DNA of 64,000 nucleotides from the NCBI RefSeq assembly GCF_027111355.2, contig NZ_CP114291.2, positions 2,480,001 through 2,544,000 on the forward strand, read 5' to 3'. The DNA comes from Flavobacterium eburneipallidum. GTDB lineage: Bacteria; Bacteroidota; Bacteroidia; Flavobacteriales; Flavobacteriaceae. Of the stretch, positions 54,713 to 63,680 are shown piece after piece. Both the position numbers and the translations under genes were made by a program. The notes under the pieces were generated by a model. It ran no database searches, was not told the DNA's origin, and saw only the letters and a program-made list of their open reading frames with translations. Every line of letters begins with the position of its first letter. Positions within the stretch are counted from its first letter, which is position 1.

Positions 54713-55930
54713 ATGCTCAAAGCTGCTCTCCATCGCTATATCAACAATTTTAGAGGTTTCAGACGTGAAGTTTGGATTCTTGCTATGATTACTTTTATCA
54801 ATAGAGCGGGAACTATGGTTTTGCCGTTTTTATCCAAATATTTAAAGGAAAATTTAGAGTTTACTTACGGTCAAGTGGGCTGGATCATGATTGCTTTTGG
54901 TTTGGGCTCTATGCTGGGTTCATGGATTGGCGGAAAATTGACCGATAAAATTGGCTTTTATAAAATCATGACTTTCAGTCTTTTTACCAGTGGTATTCTG
55001 TTTTTTGTCCTGCAATTCATTACCAGTTTTTGGGGTTTGTGTTTCGGAATGTTTACCATTATGGCGATTTCTGATATGTTCCGACCCGCAATGTTTGTTT
55101 CTTTGAGCGTGTATGCCAAACCCGAAAATAGAGTTCGTGCTTTATCACTAGTACGTCTAGCTGTAAATCTGGGTTTTGCAGCTGGGCCAACTTTGGGCGG
55201 ATTAATCATTTTAGGATTGGGCTACCAAGGATTGTTTTGGATTGACGGTAGCAGTTGCATTATTGCTATTTTAATTTTTGCACTAACAGTTAAAGAAAAA
55301 AAGAGAATTTCACCTACAGCGGATGAAATTCCTGCTCTTACTGACCGAAAATCTGTTTACAAAGACAAACCTTTTTGGCTGCTCCTCTTCACTTTATTTA
55401 TTATTGTGATGGTCTTTTTTCAAATATTTACGACACTTCCGTTGTATCATAATGAAAAATTTGGATTGACCGAATTTCAAACTGGAATGCTGCTTTCCCT
55501 AAACGGACTTTTAGTTTTCTTGTTAGAAATGCCTATTGTCAGTATAATGGAACGCAAAAGTGTCAACAAAATTAGAATCATTGCTTATGGTGCTTTGTGC
55601 GTAGCATTAGGCTATTTTGTTTTACTCTTTGACAGTTGGATTTTCATTTTAACAGTGAGCATTATTTTATTGAGCTTTGGCGAAATCTTTGCTTTTCCGT
55701 TTTCTAATGCTGTAGCGCTAAACCGAGCGCCAAAAGGACAGGAAGGACAATATATGGGTTTGTTTACGATGAGTTTCAGTTTAGCCCATATCGCTTGTTC
55801 TAAAACGGGACTCGATATAATTGAACATTTTGGGTATAAGACTAATTGGATTGTTATGGGGTGTTTAGGAATGTTAGCTGTTTTTTGCTGTATTTGGTTG
55901 AACCGAATGTTGCAAACTGAAAAACTATAA
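54713..55930 (+). CDS. Major facilitator superfamily transporter
   Basis: A 405-aa membrane protein with about twelve helices. The MFS motif GGKLTDKIGFYKI lies between helices 2 and 3. A second copy-like loop (IMERKSVNKIRI) is between helices 8 and 9. Drug/metabolite exporter type of the YdhP/MFS_1 class; no substrate can be inferred. It stands alone, downstream of the MITE-like element. Confidence 0.85.
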   Translation: MLKAALHRYINNFRGFRREVWILAMITFINRAGTMVLPFLSKYLKENLEFTYGQVGWIMIAFGLGSMLGSWIGGKLTDKIGFYKIMTFSLFTSGILFFVLQFITSFWGLCFGMFTIMAISDMFRPAMFVSLSVYAKPENRVRALSLVRLAVNLGFAAGPTLGGLIILGLGYQGLFWIDGSSCIIAILIFALTVKEKKRISPTADEIPALTDRKSVYKDKPFWLLLFTLFIIVMVFFQIFTTLPLYHNEKFGLTEFQTGMLLSLNGLLVFLLEMPIVSIMERKSVNKIRIIAYGALCVALGYFVLLFDSWIFILTVSIILLSFGEIFAFPFSNAVALNRAPKGQEGQYMGLFTMSFSLAHIACSKTGLDIIEHFGYKTNWIVMGCLGMLAVFCCIWLNRMLQTEKL

Positions 55931-55982
55931 ATCCGATTCATAATCACAATTTTTTTATTCCAAACTTAAAATTTAGTTAAAC

Positions 55983-56018
55983 AACTATAAAAATAGTTTA
56001 TAAACTAAAAATATAGTT
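55983..56018. promoter_or_regulatory. Two BlaI-type operators upstream of the repressor gene
   Basis: Two dyads of the form AACTA-N6-TAGTT: 55983-55998 (fully palindromic) and 56003-56018, centred 20 bp apart. They lie immediately upstream of the -7 box at 56020, so a bound repressor would occlude the promoter. This fits autoregulation by the BlaI-like protein. Confidence 0.75.
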
Positions 56019-56019
56019 G

Positions 56020-56027
56020 TATGTTTG
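56020..56027 (+). promoter_or_regulatory. -7 element (TATGTTTG) for the blaI-like operon
   Basis: TAnnTTTG match, 29 bases before the chosen ATG. It overlaps an alternative ATG at 56017, ruling that out as a start. Confidence 0.55.
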
Positions 56028-56055
56028 TTTTAAGAAATACAAAAAATATACAGCT

Positions 56056-56412
56056 ATGCAAAAACTCACCAACAAAGAAGAGGAAATCATGCAAATTTTA
56101 TGGAAGCTCGAAAAAGCTTTTGTAAAAGAAGTACTGGCAGAAATCACCGAAGATCAGCCACATTACAACACCCTTTCGACCATTATCCGAAACCTAGAAG
56201 AAAAAGGATTTGTTTCCCACAATGCTTTTGGCAACACCCACCAATACTTCCCTATCGTGAAGATGGAAGATTACCGAAAGCGATTTATGAACACCGCAAT
56301 TGACACCTATTTTAATAGTTCTTATAAAAATATGGTGTCGTTTTTTGCCAAAGAAGAGAAAATATCAGCCGAAGAATTACGCGAGATTTTAGCCATGATC
56401 GAAAACAAATAG
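56056..56412 (+). CDS. BlaI/MecI/CopY-family repressor
   Basis: A 118-aa winged-helix repressor: LTNKEEEIMQILWKLEKA at the N-terminus, HTH with YNTLSTIIRNLEEKGF (36-51), and a C-terminal dimerisation helix pair. In the family, the repressor binds dyads over its own promoter and is cleaved when the membrane sensor is triggered. Two matching dyads are present upstream. The following M56 sensor gene begins 4 bases after the stop. The signal is unknown; no beta-lactamase gene is adjacent. Confidence 0.9.
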   Translation: MQKLTNKEEEIMQILWKLEKAFVKEVLAEITEDQPHYNTLSTIIRNLEEKGFVSHNAFGNTHQYFPIVKMEDYRKRFMNTAIDTYFNSSYKNMVSFFAKEEKISAEELREILAMIENK

Positions 56413-56416
56413 TCGT

Positions 56417-58276
56417 ATGGAAACGCTATTTATTTACCTCATCAAATCCAGTGGACTTCTTTCCCTGTTTTATCTTTCGTATGTTGTTTTGCTACGAAAA
56501 GAAACTTTTTTCAACAGCAATCGTTGGTTTTTATTGGCGGGACTCATCACCTCGATCGCATTGCCGTTGGTTGTTTTTACAAAAATCGTTTGGGTTGATC
56601 CAAGTCCATCTAATTTTGACTGGTCGAAAATTCCAATGACAACGACAACGCCTATCGAAAATGAAACTTTTGAAATCAATTGGTATTTAGTTTTCACAGT
56701 AGTTTATTCGATTGGAATTCTAGGTTTCTTGGTAAAATTTGCACTTGATTTTTATAGTTTATCCAAAGTTTTGAAGGGTAAAATAATCCAAAAACAAGCC
56801 AATTTCAAGTTGATTAACGTTAGCGAAAACATTGCTCCTTTTTCGTATTTCAATTCTATCGTGTACAACTCATCACTTTACACGGAAACAGAATTGGAAA
56901 ATATTTTGGAACATGAAAAAGTGCACAGCAAACAAAATCATACTGCCGATGTTTTGGTTTCGAGACTGTTTTGCATCATTTTTTGGTTCCATCCGTTGGT
57001 TTGGTTGTACAAAAAAGCCATCGTTCAAAATCTGGAATTCATCGCCGACTGCGAAGCTTCCAAAAACATTTCCGACAAAAAAGCGTACCAATTGACGCTT
57101 TTAAAAATTACAACACAAGAAAACTGTGTTGCTATTACCAATCATTTTTATCAATCATTAATCAAAAAACGAATCGTTATGTTAAACAAAAATCAATCAA
57201 ACAAAAGGAATTCTTGGAAGTATGCTGTTGTACTTCCGCTATTAGGTGCTTTTTTATTTTTCTTTCAAGTGAAAGTTGTAGCACAGGAGAAAGAATCCGT
57301 AAAAACGGAAATTAAATCTCCCGAAATTGACAAAACAAACCTCATCATCACTAAAAACACAACCGACGAGGAAATCAAAGAGCATTGCGAACAAATAAAA
57401 AAAAGGTACAATATTGATTTAACTTTTTTTAATATTAAGAGAAATTCAAATGGCGAAATAATCAATATTGAAAGCAAGTATCAGAATAAAAATGATGGCG
57501 GTAGTGGTAGTTCTAATCAGCTTGACTTAAATAAGTCACCGATAAAGCCTTTTAAATTTTTGTATAATGAAACCAAAAAAGAAACAGGATACATCAATAT
57601 GGATTTGGCTTCTGTATACAAAGGAAAAGAAATTATTGTCAACGGAAAAGTGGTTAGTCAAGATGAGTTAGCCAAATTAAATCCTAATGAAATTAAATCA
57701 ATAGCTGAAAACACAAAAAATGGCAAACCAACTATTGAAATCGATACTAAAAACGCATTCAAACCTGTTAAAATAACCGACAAAGACATTTACATTGATG
57801 GTGTAAAAGTTACTAATGAAGAGTTTAATAAACTAAACCAAAGCACTGTTGACAAAGTAGATGTTAATACTTTTGAAAATACTGTTAGGATAACTACAAA
57901 AACAATCAATCGATCGCTAGATAATTTTGAAATACCAATTCCGCCAACACCTCCAACTCCACCTGCATTTACAATTAAAACTCCAAAACCGCCTGTTTTT
58001 CCAAAAGCCCCAAAAAGCAATTCAATAAATGGAGACAAAAAAGCTTGGAAAGAATATGAAAGCAAAATGAAAGATTTCAATAAAAAAATGAAAGCCTTTG
58101 AAAAACAAATGGAAGAATTTGACAAACAAATAAAACCTTTTAATACTGATATGGAGGCTTTTAACAAAAAAAAGAAAATCTATGAGCAACAAATGCAAGA
58201 ATACGAAGCAAAAATTGAATCCGAAAATAGAAAAAAACTTTTTCAACTAATACCTCAAGAAATAGTTTCCCCATAA
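56417..58276 (+). CDS. BlaR1/MecR1-like M56 membrane peptidase (antirepressor)
   Basis: A 619-aa protein. About four transmembrane helices (about 5-25, 38-55, 88-108 and 265-290) surround a cytoplasmic M56 zinc-protease domain, with HEKVH in ILEHEKVHSKQ (near residue 160) and the Glu ligand in LEFIADCEA. The large C-terminal part has no penicillin-binding domain; it contains two TonB-plug-like repeats (KEIIVNGKVVSQDELAKLNP; DIYIDGVKVTNEEFNKLNQ), a Pro-rich stretch and a long Lys/Glu coiled coil (535-610). Function: sensing an envelope signal and inactivating the adjacent repressor. The ligand is not beta-lactam by this evidence. Confidence 0.88.
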   Translation: METLFIYLIKSSGLLSLFYLSYVVLLRKETFFNSNRWFLLAGLITSIALPLVVFTKIVWVDPSPSNFDWSKIPMTTTTPIENETFEINWYLVFTVVYSIGILGFLVKFALDFYSLSKVLKGKIIQKQANFKLINVSENIAPFSYFNSIVYNSSLYTETELENILEHEKVHSKQNHTADVLVSRLFCIIFWFHPLVWLYKKAIVQNLEFIADCEASKNISDKKAYQLTLLKITTQENCVAITNHFYQSLIKKRIVMLNKNQSNKRNSWKYAVVLPLLGAFLFFFQVKVVAQEKESVKTEIKSPEIDKTNLIITKNTTDEEIKEHCEQIKKRYNIDLTFFNIKRNSNGEIINIESKYQNKNDGGSGSSNQLDLNKSPIKPFKFLYNETKKETGYINMDLASVYKGKEIIVNGKVVSQDELAKLNPNEIKSIAENTKNGKPTIEIDTKNAFKPVKITDKDIYIDGVKVTNEEFNKLNQSTVDKVDVNTFENTVRITTKTINRSLDNFEIPIPPTPPTPPAFTIKTPKPPVFPKAPKSNSINGDKKAWKEYESKMKDFNKKMKAFEKQMEEFDKQIKPFNTDMEAFNKKKKIYEQQMQEYEAKIESENRKKLFQLIPQEIVSP

Positions 58277-58289
58277 AGTGTTGTAAGTA

Positions 58290-58329
58290 AAAAAGATGAT
58301 AGAGTTTACGCAAATCCTATCATCTTTTT
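58290..58329 (+). terminator. Rho-independent terminator after the M56 gene
   Basis: A perfect 13-bp stem (58290-58302 with 58317-58329) ending in TTTTT. Confidence 0.85.
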
Positions 58330-58381
58330 GAAGATTCTAATCAAAACCGTGTTTTTTTATATCTTTGAGAAAAATCAACTT

Positions 58382-58522
58382 ATGTTTAAAATCCTAGCCC
58401 GAATCAATAAGCTTATCCTTCTCAGTTTCACAAAAAACGGACTCGATATTGCCAAAGCCAAAAAATGGCAACTAGCAATCCTAGCCTATCGGTATTACGT
58501 AACTACAAGAGCATTAGATTGA
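58382..58522 (+). CDS. Short basic protein (46 aa)
   Basis: A 46-aa frame starting MFKILARINKLILLSF and ending AYRYYVTTRALD. Very basic (about 10 Lys/Arg) with amphipathic helices and a KAKKWQLAILAYRYYVTT tail. It looks like a conserved small protein rather than a chance ORF because of its composition and the clean ATG after an A-rich leader. No function known. It lies between the terminator of the M56 gene and the tRNA promoter. Confidence 0.55.
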   Translation: MFKILARINKLILLSFTKNGLDIAKAKKWQLAILAYRYYVTTRALD

Positions 58523-58588
58523 TGAATACAGATTTCAGATTTTGGATTTTAGATTTTGAAAAAAAATAGTTTTTTTTTGATTTTCAGT

Positions 58589-58618
58589 TTGCGGCATTGC
58601 AAAAATTACCTATATTTG
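58589..58618 (+). promoter_or_regulatory. Promoter of tRNA-Arg (TTG, 19 bp, TATATTTG)
   Basis: TTG at 58589-58591 and TATATTTG at 58611-58618, spaced by the ideal 19 bases, about 35 bases before the tRNA. Confidence 0.7.
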
Positions 58619-58652
58619 CACCCGCAAACAACTTAATAATTGTTTACAAAAT

Positions 58653-58726
58653 GGCCTTGTGGCGCAACTGAATAGCGCACTTGATTACGGCTCAAGAGGT
58701 TACTGGTTTGAATCCAGTCAAGGTCA
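58653..58726 (+). tRNA. tRNA-Arg (anticodon ACG)
   Basis: 74 bases with a full cloverleaf: acceptor GGCCTTG/CAAGGTC (one G-T pair), D-stem GCGC/GCGC, anticodon stem CTTGA/TCAAG with loop TTACGGC (anticodon ACG, read as ICG), and T-stem ACTGG/CCAGT with loop TTTGAAT. Discriminator A; CCA is not encoded. Confidence 0.93.
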
Positions 58727-58734
58727 CAAAAAAA

Positions 58735-58775
58735 AAATCCTTAAACACACTGTAAATCAGTAGTTTAAGGATTTT
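58735..58775. terminator. Bidirectional terminator between tRNA-Arg and the PrcB-like gene
   Basis: Stem of about 12 bp (58735-58746 with 58763-58775) with an internal ACTG/CAGT pairing; A-run on one side and T-run on the other. Confidence 0.75.
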
Positions 58776-58790
58776 TATTTTAAACAACTT

Positions 58791-59216
58791 CTATTTTATA
58801 ATAATTTCCTTTTTAGAATTGACTTTAACGATACAATACGGAGTAGTCAAAGCTTGAATTACCATTCCGTTAGCATCAGGAGTGGTTTCCTTTACAGTAA
58901 TAATGATGTTCTTATCTGTTTCTACAACAGTCTCAACGCTTATTTGATAGCCTCCAGTTGGCTTTTCTCCCATGTTCAAAACAACAAAATTAGCATTTTG
59001 CACATCCGAGGATTGGATTTTATTTTTCAGTTTTTCGTCGTTCTGCAACATAACAATTTCTTTGGGTTCTGACAGAATTTCAAAAAATCGAATATTGGCT
59101 CCTCCATCAGATTGTTGGGTCAAAATTTCATATAAATGCTTTTTCCCTATTGGTTTCAAAGAGGAAGAACAAGAAACTAAAACCAAGGTGAGTGATGCTA
59201 ATAGTACTTTTTTCAT
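58791..59216 (-). CDS. PrcB-domain lipoprotein
   Basis: A 141-aa exported lipoprotein with lipobox VLVSCSSS (Cys near residue 16). The C-terminal half has the PrcB motif GEKPTGGYQISVETV followed by TTPDANGMVIQALTTPYCIVKV. PrcB was described as part of the dentilisin protease complex of Treponema; elsewhere the role is undefined. Its ATG overlaps the bshA stop (ATGA, 59213-59216). Confidence 0.82.
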   Translation of the reverse strand: MKKVLLASLTLVLVSCSSSLKPIGKKHLYEILTQQSDGGANIRFFEILSEPKEIVMLQNDEKLKNKIQSSDVQNANFVVLNMGEKPTGGYQISVETVVETDKNIIITVKETTPDANGMVIQALTTPYCIVKVNSKKEIIIK

Positions 59217-60346
59217 AGGTATTTATTTATTGCTTTATGATACAAATCTTCATACAGAGGCAAAATATTTTTGATGTCAAATTGTTTAGCAACCGACAAA
59301 GCATTCTTTTTAAATTCAGCCAAAAGAGCATCATCTTTTAGAATTTTTATAGCATTTTTACCCATTTCATCAGTATCACCTACATCGCTCAAATAACCTG
59401 AAACTCCTTCAAAATTAACCTCGGACAAGCCTCCTGAATTACTCGAAATTACAGGCACACTCCACGCCATTGCTTCGAGAGCAGCAAGACCAAAACTTTC
59501 AGTTTCAGAAGGCAACAAAAACAAATCCGTATAACTCAATATCTTATCAATTTCATTACTATTCCCGAAGAAAATTACTTTATCCTGAATCCCTAATTCA
59601 TAACAAAGATTTTCTGCTTTTTCCTTTTCAGGTCCATCGCCTACCATCATTAATTTAGCTGGAATTTCTTGTTGAATTTTATAGAATATTTTGATAATAT
59701 CTGGAATTCGTTTTACTTTTCTAAAATTACTAATGTGTGTAATGATCCTTTCATTTTCGTTAGCCATAATCGAACGACGACAGGAAGTAATGGCTTCGGC
59801 TTCATTTTTATCCAATTCGATAAAATTAGGAATGACCTGAATTTCGTTTTTAATATTAAATAATTTCAAAGTATCATCCTTCAAACTTTGTGAAACCGAA
59901 GTCACAAAATCTGATTTATTAATACTAAAAGTTACTGCCGATTTATAAAACGGATGACTCCCAACCAAAGTAATATCAGTTCCGTGAAGGGTGGTTATCA
60001 TAGGTAGATTTATTCCTTCGTCTTTGAGCATTTGCTTTGCCATATAACCCGCATAAGCGTGCGGAATGGCGTAATGAACATGCAATAATTCTATTTTATG
60101 TAATTTGACCATATCGACTAATTTGCTTGATAAAGCCAATTCATACGGTTGAAAATGAAACAAAGGATATTCTGGCACGTTGACTTCGTGGTAATGAACA
60201 TTGGGGTTCAATAATGCCAGACGAACAGGTTGACTATAGGTTATAAAATGAATTTCGTGACCACGTCGAGCCAATTCTAAACCTAACTCTGTAGCCACTA
60301 CACCACTTCCTCCAAACGTTGGATAACAAACTATTGCTATTTTCAT
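59213..60346 (-). CDS. bshA: N-acetyl-alpha-D-glucosaminyl L-malate synthase BshA
   Basis: A 377-aa GT4 glycosyltransferase, first enzyme of bacillithiol synthesis (UDP-GlcNAc plus L-malate). N-terminal CYPTFGGSGVVATELGLELA, the HFITYSQPVRL and HVHYAIPHA segments and the C-terminal EX7E motif (ETESFGLAALEAM) match BshA. Translationally coupled to the PrcB-like lipoprotein downstream. bshB and bshC are not in this window. Confidence 0.93.
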   Translation of the reverse strand: MKIAIVCYPTFGGSGVVATELGLELARRGHEIHFITYSQPVRLALLNPNVHYHEVNVPEYPLFHFQPYELALSSKLVDMVKLHKIELLHVHYAIPHAYAGYMAKQMLKDEGINLPMITTLHGTDITLVGSHPFYKSAVTFSINKSDFVTSVSQSLKDDTLKLFNIKNEIQVIPNFIELDKNEAEAITSCRRSIMANENERIITHISNFRKVKRIPDIIKIFYKIQQEIPAKLMMVGDGPEKEKAENLCYELGIQDKVIFFGNSNEIDKILSYTDLFLLPSETESFGLAALEAMAWSVPVISSNSGGLSEVNFEGVSGYLSDVGDTDEMGKNAIKILKDDALLAEFKKNALSVAKQFDIKNILPLYEDLYHKAINKYL

Positions 60347-60497
60347 ATGTGATTTCTATTGTTTTTTATTGATTATATGTAATTCGCATATTTTCATTCA
60401 TCCTTAAGACCAATTTTTTGATTATGCTCATTTCATATATGCTTTTTAAGAGGAACGAAATTAAGTAAATTTGAGGCGTATTTTATTAATATTTTGC

Positions 60498-60540
60498 CAA
60501 AAAAATACGGTTTCTAAACAAGTTAGAAACCGTATAAAAA
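60498..60540 (-). terminator. Terminator after the TonB-dependent receptor gene
   Basis: A 13-bp stem (60505-60517 with 60523-60535) with 5-base loop and a T-run on the minus strand. Confidence 0.8.
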
Positions 60541-60556
60541 ATTTAATTCTCTGGTT

Positions 60557-62524
60557 TTACAACTTAATTTTCACACCACTATTAACCGTAAAACCTTCAG
60601 TATGTGTCCAAATATCGTCAAAAGTAGGATTGTTGTTCGAACCATTGACTACACGTTTATAATTACTTTGACGCGTGTCTGTGAAATTTTCGAAATTTAT
60701 GAAAAAAGAAAAATGTTTCCATAAGGTCTTTTCTGCCATAAAACCAAATTCCCAAAAAGCTGGAGTATGTTCTCCATTATTCAAAAATTGTTGGTCTGTG
60801 AAATAACCTTCTAAACCTAATTTGAAATTATTTTCCTTTTCATAAATCAAAGCTAGATTCAACTTGTTTTTAGGCAACAAAGGCATAATTTGATTTCCTG
60901 AACGATATTTTTCTTCGGCATTAGTAAAAGTATAACCCAGAAAAAGCTTGAAATCTTCTTTGAAAATAAATTTAGCATTGGTTTCAAATCCTTTGCTAAT
61001 AACAGGTTTCGAAGCATTAACAAAAAAAGAATTCACGCCATCATTTTCTAAAACCAACGGTTTATTGATTTGGGTAATAAAAAACATTTGGTTGGCACTA
61101 AATAATAAATCTTCAAAAATAAATGATTTGTAATTAAGATCTCCTGTTGCTCCTATACTTTGTTCGGCAATAACATTATTCAATGGCAAAAGATTTTGAT
61201 ACTGGTTTTCTTCGGTTTGTTCAGTAAAAATAGTTGGTGTTTTATACCCTAATCCTCCTCCAATTCTGGATGACCATTTGGAATTGATTAAAAACAATGC
61301 CGAAATTTTTGGTAAAAGGAAGGATTGGTTTTTAGAAAAGATACTATTCGAATAGGTTACATTATCAAAACGCAATCCGTTTTCTAATTTTATTTTTTGG
61401 GTAACATCCCATGTATGTTGAATATAAATTCCGGTGGTAAAAGATTTAGCATCCAATGTTACAACCTCTTTTTGATTAAAATCATCATACATAATATTAA
61501 TTCCGCTGATAATAGTTTGATTTTCTTTGTTCCAAACATAAGAAGCATCAGTAAAAACATTCGTGTTGAAACCTGAAAATTGGTAATTCGGAATATTTAT
61601 CTGTCTGTCAAAAAAGCTCAAACTTTGCTTTAATTTAAAACTGTTTGCATTAGCCATTTTTTTATCCAATTCAAGCGTGGTTGTGTTTCTCATCGTTTGG
61701 TTTTCTTCAAAATAAGTATGGTCGGCATTGCTATTACCATCAATTACGTGCATATCACCGCCTTTCATATTTCCTTTGGTAAAACTATTTCCAATCATCA
61801 AACTGGTGGTTTCATTGGGATAGTAAAATAAACGCGGATTGATTGTGAAATTATCGGATTTTGGAACTTCTGAAAAATCGTCGTTATCCACATCATACGA
61901 ATTCTGAAAATTAACCAATCCCAAAATGGCATAACCCCATTTTCCTTTTCGCATAGAGGAATAAGCACCTAAATTAGTTTGTCTAATGTTAGACTGATTC
62001 AAAATGAAATTGTGTTCCCCTTTTTCTGTAGGTGTTTTTGAAATAAAATTAATAACTCCGGCAATAGCTCCACCCCCAAAAAGTGTCGATGATGGTCCTT
62101 TTATAACTTCGACTTGTTTTAAGTCTAAAGGTGGAATTTCTAAAATACTCAATCCACTGGCGAAATTGCCAAAATTAGGATAACCATCTTTGAGTAATTG
62201 GGTATATTTTCCATCTAGTCCTTGAACTCGAATACTGGAATTCCCGCTAGTTGCTGATGTTTGTTGCACTTGTAATCCTGTACTTTCGTGCAAAATCAAA
62301 CTCACATTGGCTGCTTTCATATTGGTTTTTTCTTCCAATTCTTCAGCATCTATGGATTCAATTCTTGTTGGTGTATTTTTTATGGTTCTGCTTGTTCTAG
62401 TGGATTGAATCACGACTTCTTCCAATTCTTCTTCGTTTTGAGGCATGGAATCTTTGGGAATTTCCTGGCTATATAACAAGCCAAAATTAGTTACTGCAAC
62501 TAGTAACATTAGTATTTTTCGCAT
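60557..62524 (-). CDS. TonB-dependent outer-membrane receptor
   Basis: A 655-aa receptor. Signal peptide (1-18, ending LLYSQ), a TonB-box region EEVVIQSTRTSR, a plug domain (about 45-165, with SSIRVQGLDGKYTQLLKDG and PSSTLFGGGAIAGVINF) and a 22-strand barrel up to the C-terminal aromatic-rich strand. No CarboxypepD_reg N-terminal domain and no SusD partner, so it is of the siderophore/metal type rather than SusC. The start MRKILM was chosen because it begins the signal peptide. The Cys-rich DUF6660 gene upstream hints at copper or another metal. Confidence 0.88.
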   Translation of the reverse strand: MRKILMLLVAVTNFGLLYSQEIPKDSMPQNEEELEEVVIQSTRTSRTIKNTPTRIESIDAEELEEKTNMKAANVSLILHESTGLQVQQTSATSGNSSIRVQGLDGKYTQLLKDGYPNFGNFASGLSILEIPPLDLKQVEVIKGPSSTLFGGGAIAGVINFISKTPTEKGEHNFILNQSNIRQTNLGAYSSMRKGKWGYAILGLVNFQNSYDVDNDDFSEVPKSDNFTINPRLFYYPNETTSLMIGNSFTKGNMKGGDMHVIDGNSNADHTYFEENQTMRNTTTLELDKKMANANSFKLKQSLSFFDRQINIPNYQFSGFNTNVFTDASYVWNKENQTIISGINIMYDDFNQKEVVTLDAKSFTTGIYIQHTWDVTQKIKLENGLRFDNVTYSNSIFSKNQSFLLPKISALFLINSKWSSRIGGGLGYKTPTIFTEQTEENQYQNLLPLNNVIAEQSIGATGDLNYKSFIFEDLLFSANQMFFITQINKPLVLENDGVNSFFVNASKPVISKGFETNAKFIFKEDFKLFLGYTFTNAEEKYRSGNQIMPLLPKNKLNLALIYEKENNFKLGLEGYFTDQQFLNNGEHTPAFWEFGFMAEKTLWKHFSFFINFENFTDTRQSNYKRVVNGSNNNPTFDDIWTHTEGFTVNSGVKIKL

Positions 62525-62658
62525 TTGTAAATTATTTGAATAAATGAAATAGATTGAAAGATAGAAACAGTGTCTTTTGATTTTACTAAAATAACAAAGT
62601 GTCACGTCTCTTCGAGTGATTTTGAATAGTAATTCGAAAGCTTTACTATTCAAAATTA

Positions 62659-62731
62659 TATCGAGAAGCATACAACGTTAAAGTTCTCGATACATTTTAT
62701 TTAAAAAAGCTAACGCATTTTTTAAATAAAA
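62659..62731. terminator. Tandem hairpins between the DUF6660 and TonB receptor genes
   Basis: Hairpin 1: TATCGAGAA (62659-62667) with TTCTCGATA (62684-62692). Hairpin 2: a perfect 14-bp stem (62695-62708 with 62718-62731) with A/T-rich flanks on both sides. The second resembles a bidirectional terminator. Confidence 0.6.
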
Positions 62732-62784
62732 CACTCTAACAGACGTCGTAATAAGATTGTTTATCAGTAAAAATAAAATTTCAA

Positions 62785-63099
62785 CTATAATTGTGGCGGT
62801 TGCCAAATACTTCCAAAGTAAGATGAAGTAAGTAGTGATGGATATTCTGAAACTTTTGTGTCAATTGTATTTCTAAAAGAAGAGAAATTATAATGCGTAT
62901 AATAAACGAAAACGGGACTTCCACAACAGTTGCAAATACAAAAAGGAGAACAAGCATCGGTAGTATCGTGAGAATGTTTATCGGTATTGGAAGTGATTTT
63001 TTGTGAAGAATACGATAGATTACTTGCTTCCGTATCTGCACAAGGCATACACGAAAGCACTATTAAATAAATGGAAAATATGCAGTTCATGATTTTCAT
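62785..63099 (-). CDS. DUF6660-like Cys-rich exported protein
   Basis: A 104-aa protein with an N-terminal signal followed by CMPCAD and, in the middle, a cluster CSPFCICNCCG; eight Cys in all plus several His (DKHSHDTTD). The pattern matches small exported proteins found beside metal efflux or TonB genes in Bacteroidota (DUF6660). Likely a periplasmic metal-binding protein. A second ORF in another frame (62781-63041) is a shadow. Confidence 0.7.
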   Translation of the reverse strand: MKIMNCIFSIYLIVLSCMPCADTEASNLSYSSQKITSNTDKHSHDTTDACSPFCICNCCGSPVFVYYTHYNFSSFRNTIDTKVSEYPSLLTSSYFGSIWQPPQL

Positions 63100-63105
63100 T
63101 ACAGA

Positions 63106-63588
63106 TCAAAAGAAACGACTGTGCCAACTGTCCATTGCAGGAACTTCCCAAGATTCGTTGTATTCCTGAACTGTATTCACTAGATTATTGAAAACAATAG
63201 TATTTTCTGTAACGGCTTTTTCTTTGGCCATTTTCTTGAAATCAATTAAAGTTTTGTGGGCAATGTGTTCGCCATTTTTGAAGGTAACATTCATTTTATC
63301 CAATAAATCAACATTGTATTTTTGCTCTAATTTTTGAATAAACTGTACTGATTTATCGATAGAACATCCTGTTGCAGACTGTACTTCCTGATTAACAGCA
63401 ATGATAATGAAACGGTTGTATTTCAATTGATACGAAGACTCAAGGCTTACACTGTGTGCTTCCCAAGTTTCTAGAAATGATTTTACATCATTCTCTATTT
63501 CTGAAAATTCTTCATCAGAGAATTTTCTGTTGGATTGATAAATCCAAATTTTGGAGTCTTCTGGTAAATTTTCGAAAGGAATATACAT
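63106..63588 (-). CDS. Conserved 160-aa flavobacterial protein (called ABC transporter ATPase in some annotations)
   Basis: A 160-aa soluble protein. It has no Walker motifs, so an ABC ATPase name is not supported by the sequence. Visible: KIWIYQSNRKFSDEEFSEIE at the N-terminus, the redox-looking ATGCSID (single Cys) in the middle, and a Trp-rich C-terminus SWEVPAMDSWHSRFF. The gene normally follows the CCG-domain Fe-S protein, as it does here. Function unknown. Confidence 0.75.
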   Translation of the reverse strand: MYIPFENLPEDSKIWIYQSNRKFSDEEFSEIENDVKSFLETWEAHSVSLESSYQLKYNRFIIIAVNQEVQSATGCSIDKSVQFIQKLEQKYNVDLLDKMNVTFKNGEHIAHKTLIDFKKMAKEKAVTENTIVFNNLVNTVQEYNESWEVPAMDSWHSRFF

Positions 63589-63680
63589 ACTATTTTAGAT
63601 TGCAGATTGCAGAGTTTAGATTTCAGATTATCTATAGAACTCTTAATCTCGGATTAATAAATTTTAATTTAGATTTGTGA

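Noticed and set aside
62525..62671. N-terminal extension of the TonB receptor frame
   Set aside because: The added 49 residues precede a perfect signal peptide and have no recognisable feature.
62781..63041. 86-codon ORF overlapping the DUF6660-like gene
   Set aside because: Same strand, different frame; it lacks the signal peptide and Cys pattern of the alternative frame.
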